Assembly (NCBI RefSeq): GCF_000003815.2 | Contig: NC_049994.1 | Span: 18,613,555 to 18,677,554, forward strand | Length of the DNA stretch: 64,000 nucleotides | Source: Branchiostoma floridae | Taxonomy: Eukaryota > Chordata > Leptocardii > Amphioxiformes > Branchiostomatidae | Reading direction: 5' to 3' | Part shown: positions 25,401 through 36,900 of the stretch, one piece after another | Layout: every line of letters begins with the position of its first letter | Numbering within the stretch: the stretch's first letter is position 1 | The notes under the pieces: generated by a model | Database searches by the model: none | Told to the model about the DNA's origin: nothing | What the model saw: the letters and a program-made list of their open reading frames with translations, nothing else | Made by a program: the position numbers and the translations under genes

Positions 25401-28400
25401 AAACCAAGGAGCTTTTATGAAACCTGATAAAAGGTCTTTGGCTAAACTGAGCAAATGTTGACCAAAATAGGAAAGCTATAGACCTTACCTGTTCCTTCTA
25501 ACCCCAAAAAGTCTCCAGGTTGGGCCAAAATTTTCAAGGGAAAAGAGGGGTTTCAAGGATTTTAGATGGCACTATAACGTTTCCCATTTTTTGCCTTCTA
25601 CTGTGCAACTCAAATCTGACATCTGCCCTTTTGGGTAATGAAAAATGAGAATTGAAAGTTTTCCCTATTCCAGAAGCACTGAGGGATGTGATATTATTTC
25701 CCAAAGATGAACTAAACTTATTGCCCCCTTCGGAATTTAGAGCCAAACCCATACCCAGTGGGGTAGTGTATCCCATGTCAAAGTTCACAGGTGTGTGTCC
25801 CTTAGCAACCGTCATTCAGTACTATCCATGGTCTGATCTACAACTCTGATAAAAAAAGCTGCAACTTTTTAATAGACTGTGAGTTTTCTTTTTTCCAACT
25901 TTTTTTCCTAGTTTTCATACGATGCTTTATTAATGAAACCGCCAGTCTGTACACACAAGACACACAATAAAACAGCTGAAATGTTCCTATATACAACAAC
26001 AATATCCATATATAAGTTTTGACTGGGGCTGTGCCGGTCTATCGGTGAAATCCCAACATCATTTGGAAATCCGTCTGAGCACACTGATACTGTTGTGGTC
26101 TACACCAAATATGGGGGTTTTCCATCAAAAGTGTGTAATTTCAAACATTTCTTGTTATTATCTGCATGAAAAATGTAGGACTGGTATGGTTTTAAATTTC
26201 GTGGTCTGTGTGTAATCTCCAACCAGATCCACGGTGGCGTAATGTATGGTATCAAACTTACTCCGGTGGCCGTTTGACTCCATTAGCAGGCTATACTCCC
26301 TGGCCAGCTTTGATACTATCTTATGGCATCTGCTTGGAGACTCCGGTGCCCGTTCGACTCCCTTAGCCGGCTATACTCCCTGGCCAGCTTTGATACTATG
26401 TTATGGCACCGTAGGATCTGCTTGGAGATTAGTCTGTGTGTGTGTTTTTGGTGCGTTTCCGGCGATATATCTATAGTTCGCAGCGTGCTATTGCAATGAT
26501 ATTTGGTACATTGGTTGGTTGTAGTGGCCAGACGGTCAGGTTTGATTTTGGGCCTCTTTGACTTTGAACTTGATACTGCAAGGTGACTTTTGTGTGCTTT
26601 TGGCGCATTTCCGATCCGCACCTCTGCTTGGTTTTAATTATCAACAAAAGTCGCTCCAGAGGCGCAGTGATAGGGTCAGGTTACTTTACCATCTGAACAT
26701 TGTGGCCCATGCCATTTACCAACAGGGGTGTGTCTGTGTTCCTGGATATTTGTGGTCATTGAAACTTAAGAACCTTTGAGCCATATTTACATAATCAGCC
26801 AAATTTGCATAATCATAAAGACAATATAAAACAAGAAATTTGCAAACACTGAATATTTCATGCAGGTATGAGGTCTCTGAACTCTTGCTCTTACATAGAT
26901 CAGTTCAGTTCATCCTCTTGGAGGTGACACCTGAGTCTCCACATAGATAATAACGTCCAAACACTCTTTTCTGCAGATGTCCCAGGCCTGGCGTTGGACC
27001 ACGCTGGGGGGAATATCTACTGGTCTGTCTACAGCACAAGCACTATCTCTGTAGCAGAGAAGGACGGATCGTCCGCCAGGACACTTCTGACGTCACCGGA
27101 CATCTTGCAGCCTGGGCGCCTCGTCCTGGACCCCAGGCATGGGTGAGTAACGTGCATTTCATTGTAAAGTAACAGGTGTTTTCCACAACTGTGGTTATAG
27201 TGACAGACCTGCATGCATTAATGTTCTAGTTGATATATCCCGATCAACCTGTCTGAAGTCACGGTGTAAAAATTCGTTGGGAGAGTTCTGCCATGTACTG
27301 CCCGGGCTGTGATGGCCCTTTATACGCCGTTTTTTTCGGACCGGTTCGAACTTGGACAGTACGGACGCGTTGGCGGAAACAACTGCCCAGTAGAGCAAGG
27401 TATCTCGTGCAGCTGTGCCTCCTTCCAGAAAGCATTGCAAAAGAAGGACATGCACAAAAGCCGTAACTGCGTCGATAAAACTCCGAAGCCTGTGTGATAC
27501 GGCTTTGTATCACCCGGTTCGGAACACCGGAACACCTGTATCGAACGTTATCGCGGCCCAGGTATGACATAAAGGTCAACATTTGACCTTTATGTCATAC
27601 CCTACCTGGTTGAACTTTTAAATAGTATGTAAACCGCTGGCTGATGATCCCAGCATCCTCTGCTGCTAGTGACAGCACTGTACATACATACTGAACTTAG
27701 GGAGAATAATTCCCCTTGGACTTTTCCCCTCCGGCTGTTTTGATGTGTTTTAGGTTTTTTTGTAGGATTATTTTGTCTAGCTTTCTTCATGTCCAACGGC
27801 ACCAAATGAAAGCCAAACAAAAAATGCCTACATACACGTAAAAATAGCCTGAGCCGAACATCTGCTTGGAGAGTCTTTGTACAGCAGTTGAAATTAGATT
27901 TCATGGCTTCTGTTCCGGAAATGCTATTACTGCACAGAATTTCTTCTTTGGGAGCTTCTTGGGCTGTTTTGTCAGTTTTTGGTCTTGTTCGGCTATTACT
28001 GTGTTTCCATCTACCCTTCTCTCGAATGATGCGTGCTTAATTAGGGCTACCCTCATTTATCAATGGAGAGATTACGTAAAACCTCATCGTGAGCTATGGG
28101 CATTTCATATGTGGCAAATGGAAGATAATCCTTACTCATTAAGCATGTTGATTTTGCAAATCTGAACGTAATTTTCTCAATCATCATCATCATCATATAA
28201 TATCAAATAATGTTCGCTCCTTCTCCTGCCATATATCTACTTTAGGTAGAGGAGATCATCCATGTAAGTAGATAATGCTATTTAAATCTATTCGCATAAT
28301 CAATGAGATAATGCACAATAAAACGACACATTTTGCGAAGAGATAACATTTTTATTTGCCGGACTCTTTTTTCCTCAGATTCCTGTACTGGGTGGAAAGT

Positions 28401-30872
28401 GGAGCCAGGATTGTCCGAGCTGCGATGGATGGTAGTAACAAAACCATAATCGTCAATGGTCTGACTGATCCCTTCGCCATTACAATAGACTACTATGGTG
28501 AGACAATAGACACTAGTTGGTGACGTGTTGCTGATACGATTTTGTATTTTTAACCAAATTAATGAGTAATTAACTAAGCGTAACAAGTTGTGTTTATTTA
28601 ATGAATATTATTACCGGAATCATGGTATTATGACTATATCACTGGTTCATTGATCTTTGCAGTGCCAGTCCGTGTAAGATATTACTATGTGCATGTCTTC
28701 TCTGTACTCCTATGTAAAACTCTAATTACTAACTATTGGTCACTATATTTGTTTATCTCATTTAGAGGATCGGCTGTACTACCGTGATCAGCGGTACCGC
28801 ATCTACAGCTCAGACCTGCTGGGCAACGATATCCGACAGGTGCTGTTTGAAGACGGGAAGTGGGTTAATGGAATCGCGGTTGATGAGGACTTCGTCTACT
28901 GGTCGTCATCATCCCATCAGGGAGAAATCGGAAAGTGAGGAAGTCCCCTTTACCTACTGAAAACAATTTCTACTACGAAATCTGAAATGGACCGTTCCCG
29001 AAAATGCCATATAGGAAATAGAGCCCCCTTTACTATTTCGAACACCTCTGCGAAACTTGAACATTTCATTATCTGGTGAAATTATACATCACAATCTACA
29101 TGATATGTATGTATACTATGTATTCATCTTGTATTTACTAATATCCAGTACTATTGTGTGCTGATGTTCTAATATATGCTTGAAATGAAATATGATTATG
29201 AAATGTATACGTATCTACTAATACATCTGGATATGTTAGCAACTCAGCATTTGTGTAAGACTTATATATCTAACGTTATAGTTTTAAGGTCCTATTTGTA
29301 CACTGTTAAAAAGTCATCATTGTCATCACTCGCACTGAGGCGGGCTGTCATTAACTTGCACTGTTAAAAAAAATACAATTATTGAATTATAATATATTTT
29401 GCTCCACACCTCCAGGCTGTCCAAGTCCGACCTGACCAAGACTGTGCTGGTGGGTGGCCTGGAGGCCCCATACGGCATCTACCTGTCCACGGCAGCGCCT
29501 CCTGGCGTCACCACTGGTAAGTGCAGCTCCTGACAGATTCCCACTATCAGTACAAACTACGAAGCCAGACTGGGGCTTAAGATCATTTCATTACATAACA
29601 AGGGTTCGGACACCTCCTATCTCCATTTGATATTTTGAATATGCAAATTACTTCCGCATTTACATAATCTATGCTTGGTTATGTACACATTTAACTAAGT
29701 TACACATGTCACGGTGTGGACAGTCCAATCACTTTGAAGAATTATGGCACTTTGTATTAATTGCAAATTATGAACTTATTTGCAGAATTGGTATCTGTTA
29801 ATGTTACACCTCCCATAAACTACATGTTACATGTATTTGAGTCCTATAATGGAAAACGCTGCAAATGTTTATTTCCTCTTATTAAGTTATGCAAATTAAG
29901 CCCCAATGTGCATAATTTGCAATTCATTAAGTTCATCTCTGTCTAAGCTAAATGTATACTAAATAACATGGAAATCCGCCGTTCCTTTGTTTGTTCTCCT
30001 TGGAAGATTTTAACAAAAATAGGCTAGCGCAGCGTAACTAAGCCTTTACTCCAGACTTAGTCAAGCGTATAAAAATTTCCAGTAAATGCACATCAGGCAT
30101 ATCACAACGTCAATGTAATCCAAAATCTTTTACTTCACGAAAAAAACATCCTGTTTCCTGTTCAAGTAATGGAAAGTTTAGCATCCCTTGCAAATACAAG
30201 AGTTCGGAGACCTCATATTTCCACGAAATATTCCGAATATGCGAATGGGTTCCACATTTACATAATCTATGCTTGGTTATGTACGCGTTTAACGAACTTA
30301 CACATGTCACAATGTTAACAGTCCAATCATTAACCACTTAAAAGAATCATGGCACTTTTGCAGTAATTATGCAAATTAGAAACTTATTTGCATAATTGGT
30401 ATCAGTTAATGCCTTTATGCTACATAATGTATTTGAGTTAGAATTTGATAGAATATGGAGATCTCATTTAATTTGAGTCAAATCCATATGGAGATATTTG
30501 TAGAATTCTTTTTTTTTCCATCAGAATGATATACCCCGAGTCAGTGCTCAATTGTCCTTGCAAATCATATCATATCATATCACATCATCGGATAGGAGGC
30601 AGTTTGCCTGTGAAATCCGCTTCTAACGATTACAATTAAAAACTAGTTTCCGTTTTATTTAACAATTAACAATTAAAAACGTGTCGATTTATTCAACAAT
30701 TAACAATTAAAAGCTAGAATCTAGAGTTTGTGAAAAGAGACTGTAATAACAATATAGAGTTCATGTTGGGCTAGGCGTATCTGCGACTTTTAACTTCTAT
30801 GAAAAATGCAGTTTTGTGTGTGTGTGTATGTGTGTATGTGTGTATGTGTGTATGTGTGTATGTGTGTTTGTG

Positions 30873-30907
<35 letters not shown>

Positions 30908-33900
30908 GTGTTATATGTGTGTGTGTGTGTGCGTGCGCGTGCGCATCTGTGTCTGTTTCTGGATATGTGTGGTCAGCATAATTTCAATGGACAATGATGA
31001 TATTATTCGTTAACGTCTGCAATTGCTGTGACTGTCGCACAAGAATATCGGCATCGTTACGCGATGACTTTGGTGGCTTAATGTCACCAGTACTAGGAAT
31101 ATAATAAGTGGCCTTTTTACTATCATGGTAAGCTGTTTTGAGTGGAACAATTGTGGTTTGACCAGCTCTGTTTTCTGTCCTCCCCGGGCAGTGACACCTT
31201 CGACAACATCACCCACGACTGTCGTGCCCAGCACCGAACCCACGACTGTCGTGCCCAGCACCGAACCCACGACTGTCATGCCCAGCACCGAACCCACGAC
31301 TGTCGTGCCCAGCACCGAACCCACGACTGTCGTGCCCAGCATCAAACCCACGACTGTCCTGTCCAGCACCGAACCCACGACTGTCGTGCACAGCACCAAA
31401 CCCACGACTGTCGTGCCCAGCACCGAACCCACGACTGTCGTGCCCAGCACCAAACCCACGACTGTCGTGCCCAGCACCGAACCCACGACTGTCGTGCCCA
31501 GCACCGAACCCACGACTGTTGTATCCAGCACCAAACCCATGACTGTCGTGCCCAGCACTGAATCCGCAACTGTCGGGCCCAGTACCGAACCCACGACACC
31601 GGCCACCACACATTTTACTGGTAATCGCTGGAATCAATTATCACACATTGCTCTACCTTGTAATTAGAAAAACTTTTTTTACAGTTCAAAGATAGAATTA
31701 TTCATATAAGCCAGAGAGATCAACATTAATGTACTGGCTAACTTTCAGGTTACTTAGATTACAAGAAATGAGTCAGAGAAAATATTTGTTGAAATGTCCG
31801 TTAGTGAGCATGACATGACATGCTGCTTATACATGTATTTGTTCATGGAGTACAATGTTGTTTCAGAGTAAGTTTCTCCATATCAAGGGGAAACCATTAC
31901 TCTAGAGTAGGTACATTGGTGGTAGAATTTGCGCTTGTAAACTGGCTTGATTAGAACATGTTTATTTGCAGGCTGTCCTCCTGGCTACTCTGCCCATGGG
32001 GGTTCGTGCTTCAAGGCGTACAACCAAGGCAAAACCTACAACCAGGCCAGGAAGGTGTGTGCAGCGAACAGGGGGCTTCTGGCCATGCCGAAGGACGAAG
32101 ACGCGGACGACTTCTTGAGGGACCTGAAGGACACCGTGGATCCCAACTCCCCTTTCTGGTTTGGCATGAGCGATCAGAGTGGCGAGGGAAGGTGGGTGTG
32201 GGAAGATGGGACTCCGTACAACACAGCCGCGAACTGGCCGAATGGGGGGTGGCAGCCGGGGGAACCCAACAATGAAGGGGAAGGAGAAGTCTGCGCCAAC
32301 CACTTCCGTTCCGGCTGGAACGACGCGCCCTGCTCGACTCCACACAACTTCATCTGTCAGCTGAATGATGGTGTGTCACGTGCTATGTTTAATAAGGCCT
32401 AGGGAAAAAATTTGTTTGGCATTGGAAATATAAGTGTCCTCATGCTAGAAGAAAGGGTATGCCCCCCAGTAAGGGGCGGTATAACCCCAACGGTGCTGTA
32501 ATACACCGTATGACTCTACATCTACTTCCTCATGAATTTCAGTTTTACTTCAGTTTTAAGATATTCTCACCCCTTGATCATTGTAGGACTAACACAATAT
32601 TTCTCCCACAGCAATCGACTGCCCCCTGGGGTACCACCAGTGCGGACACGGAAATGCCTGCATCCTGGCGTGGCAGCGGTGCGACGGGCGGACGGACTGT
32701 ACAGACGGGAGTGACGAGGAAAATTGTGGTAAGTTAAAATGGTATTAGATCCGCACATGTACGCAAATGGTTATTTTCTGCAAGAAATCAAATTCAAAGG
32801 ACCCGATGTTCATCATTTCCTTCCTGCTCTCGTTTGTTTTGAATCTTTCACCTCTCTCTAGTGGTTTTTAGAACTGTTCTGTCGTGGTAATTAAAACTGA
32901 AAAAAATTAAGAGCAGAAATAAAATAAAACATCAGAATGGTAAGAAAAAGTTGCTGTGGTAAAGTTAACTTGGTCCTTAGATCAACACATGTACTTAAAA
33001 TGGTTATTTTCTGCGAGAAATCCTATTCAAAGGACCCGATGTTCTAATCTCCAAGCAGATCCTACGGTGCCATAATATAGTATCAAAGCTGGCCAGGGAG
33101 TATAGCCGGCTAAGGAGGTCAAACCGGCCAAGAAGTTATGCTATGAATTACGCACAGTTGATCTGGTTGGAGATTACCGATGTTCATCATTTCCTTCCTG
33201 CTCTCGTTTGTTTTGTAACTTTTAACCTCTAGTGGCTTTTAGAATTGTTCTGTGGTTATTAAAATTGAAAAAAATTAAGAGTAGCTATCTAAAATAAAAC
33301 ATCAAAATGGTAAGAGATAGTTGCTGCAGGCAATGGTCAGTCGGTTTTGTGGGAACAATTCGTTCAATAAAAGATTATTTTTCTTGCACATTTTCTATAA
33401 GGATATCTTTGCATGTTTGGTAGATTTCCAAATCAATGATTACTTCCGTATTGTTACAAGTGCCCCCTGTTAATACTTATAATATTGGTATGTAGATGTT
33501 CAAAGCGATTTATTTTCTTTATTGTTATAATTTTCAGTGTGCCTGCCAACTCCTGTGGATCTGAACCTCGGCGGCAGACTTGCGATGCTGCCGAATCAGC
33601 TGGAACAGACGACGTTTGAGGAGATACAGAATTCCTCTGTCGTGGAGCTGCTCGACAGTTCGACCAGCAACGCAGAGAACCAACATCCTGAGTTCCGGGA
33701 ATTCGTATCTACGGTCATCTTCCCGCGATGTCTTGTCTCCGAAGAGAACAACACATCCTGCACTTTGTCTCCACATGGAGACAACACGGCCTCGTGCATG
33801 TGAGTAGCATGAAGCGTGTCACTGGAAATTGGGGAAATGATTTTGATTCATCAATTTCAATTCATTCATTGATTCTTCTAAGTTGAATAGTTTCATACTC

Positions 33901-36900
33901 AAGATTGCAATGAAAATGCTTGCGCTGAATTGCATTGTATTTGTTTTTTTTTATCTATCTTAGATTTCTGTTATTGCTAGGGGTGGTGACAAGCCTCACA
34001 ATTTCAGGGTGTTTCTGAACCTGCCTGTTTTGTAGTAATTGTTGGGGGTGGTGACAAGCCTCACAATGTAAGGGTGTCTCTGTTTTGTAGGACACAACTG
34101 CTGCCGTGCCGCTCGTGGTGTGAGGAAGTTCTCCACAAGGCTGATGACCGGACGAAGAACCGGTTCCCTACCTGTGACCTGTTTCCGTCACCACCACACG
34201 CCTGTTGGAACCCGGAGCCAGACAAGAAGTACAACCAAAGTAAGGACTCACTGACATTGTTCGATATTGTCACTCAGTCCCTCAGATTTTACCATTTCCT
34301 GTATGATCACTTCGCAGAGCAGAAAGGAACTTTCACTTCACGACACACATTCAGGAATGCATCACTTTGAACATTTTTACAATCTATATATGTCCATTCA
34401 CAGTTTGCTACTATGGCAACGGTATGAACTACCGCGGTACATGGAATGAAACTTCATCCGGGGCAGATTGTGTGGAGTGGTCCGCTGCGCAGGCTGGTTT
34501 CTACCCGACCAAGTACCCCTGGGCTAACCTGGAGAACAACTACTGCCGCAACCCGACTGGACTCGGGCAGCCATTTTGCATGACGGAAGATGGCAGCCAG
34601 GAGGACTGTGACGTCATTCAGTGCAGTAAGTTGGCTTGTCAAGATAGGAGACATCCTCTGAACCTTGTCAAGTTTCTTAGGCCTCCCCAATTCATTTCCT
34701 TGCTTGTCAGACTTGACTTTAAAACTTAAAAAGACGTTAAAACTTAAAGGCCTTTGAAGAAATTTAAAATCAGGCAACATTTAACCGAAAAATTGTGTAC
34801 GATAGCCACAGACTTACCTCTCAGAGTCTTTTCCATACTTTTGGTTCCGTTTTTTTAAAATCGAGAAGTAATGTATTTAATATACTATTGCCTTTTCTGA
34901 TGTATTACTATCACCCACAGAGCTCTTTCTCTGCGAGGACCTGGGTCCTCCAAACTACGGCCACAGAACCCCTCTCAAAAGGCACTACAACGTGGGGGAT
35001 AGGGTCGCGTACACCTGCAACGTGGGGTACTCACTAAAGCCCGGGGCTCCCACCGACGTGAGGTGCACTGATGGAGGCCTCTGGCAGTATGACAAGCCCA
35101 GCTGCTCAGGTAATTGTTGTAGATTTTTTGGTTGCATAGAATAGAAATTTAATGAATATAATATGGATAGTATCAGAAAACTGGTAACGGTAACAAAAAA
35201 ACTTGTGTCTTGTTGTAAAACAAAATATGGGTATACATGTGGATCATGATCATTCTGAAATTCTATCAGAAAACTGGTGAAAAATTAACTTGTAGTCTTG
35301 TTGTAAAACAAAATATGGGTATAGATCATGATCATTCTGAAATTCTACAGTACCTTCCGTGGGTATAAGTTATCCTAACGATGGGCATGTACTTTTTCCT
35401 TCCTTAGTGGATTTCAAGGGTAGGCTGGAAAAGGAGATACTCGATGTGTACAACGCAAACCAGGCGCCTGGGGCTGAGACTGAACCTGACAGTAAGACTG
35501 AGACTGAAACTGACACTATGACTGAAACTGACTCTAAGACTGACGCTATGACTGAAACTGAGACTGAGACTGCAACTGAATCTAAAAATGACACTTTGAC
35601 TGAAACCGAGACCGAGACTGAATCTAAAAATGACACTATGACTGAAACTGCAAAGCTCTCTCGGTCCGTCATCCGCTTCAATGGCTCTGTCGAACAGATC
35701 GTCGACTTGGTAAGTTTTAGCACCCGTAACACACTTGAAATCTTTGTTGGTCTACAGCAAATAGATGACCCCAGGATGTAACAAAACGCAACTAATCACT
35801 GCGATGACTTTTATTACAGGACGAGAAGAAGGAGCTGCTGATTACCTCTGTTGCCATCAACTTCGTAAGTTGACACAATTATGTAAACTACAGGCACTTC
35901 AGAAAATATTCCATTTATGTCGTTTTCTCATTAAAAGGTTTAAGGGCTATTCTATTCTTACACATCTGAAGATATATTTGTTTTGTTTCAGACCTGGCAG
36001 GACAGCCGGCTGAAGTGGGAGCCAGAGTACTACGGGAACACTAGGAATCTCACCTTGCCGGGCAGCAGCATCTGGACCCCGGCATTTACTCTGAAGAAGA
36101 AGTATGTAATCTCTTCTTAAATGTTACCATGGCATCTAAATTGTCAATTGACATAAGCGGTAATCTTTTTATGTGAGTTCATCTGTGATTGTAAACGTTA
36201 TGAAAGAAATTTTATACTTTAAGACCATGCACAGAAACAGAGCGTTTACCAACATGCTTTCGACCAGTCATCTGGTCCTTCTCTAGTTGCCAAGCACCTT
36301 TGACCCTTTGTTGACGTCACACTTCCGGTCTGGATGTGTGACATAGGCTTTGGGTCATTTCACCATGATAAGGACTAGAGGACTGGTAAACGTTTCGTGT
36401 ACGGTCTTAAAGTATTAAATTTCTTTCATTATCATTAATCTTGTTGTGTCAAATATTACACAAATTTGTCGCCGCCCAATATAATAACATGGACAGTATT
36501 TGTGAAGATTCTGGAAACAATTCTTTCAATAGTTCCATCATGCTGGTAGATTAACTTGAAAGTTCATCTGTGTTCGTGGAAGTCCTTCTTAATAAAGTTA
36601 AACTGCAATTTCCAACACAAAAACATGACTTACCCAAATTTGTCAATTCCAAGACTAGAGTTGATCAGTTGAAAATTTGGGTAAGTCCCATTTTTGTTTT
36701 GGAAATTGCTGTTTAACTTTATTAAGAATGCTGGTAGATTGTAGACAAATAATGGGCCTTTGAAGGCAGATCCCAAAAGAGATTCAGTCATGAATAAAAT
36801 TAACAACCCAATTCGGGTAACAGAGGTACTGAATTGCTCTACGAGTAGCATATTTTTTCCGACATGCAAAAAATTTATTTTACTAGGTAACAGAATCTTT

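Larger units (their letters stand above)
20830..31664 (+). repeat. Tandem duplication, copy B (propeller-mucin cassette)
   Basis: Paralogue of 11770-20063. It is longer because of a foldback element (21405-21932) and a 2.4-kb transposon (22051-24448), each absent at the matching site in copy A. Duplicating a phase 1-1 cassette of 383 codons leaves the frame intact. Confidence 0.85.

Noticed and set aside
32011..32345. Arg/Ser-rich alternative ORFs over the lectin exon
   Set aside because: Shadow frames of the C-type lectin exon, whose + frame has all domain landmarks.
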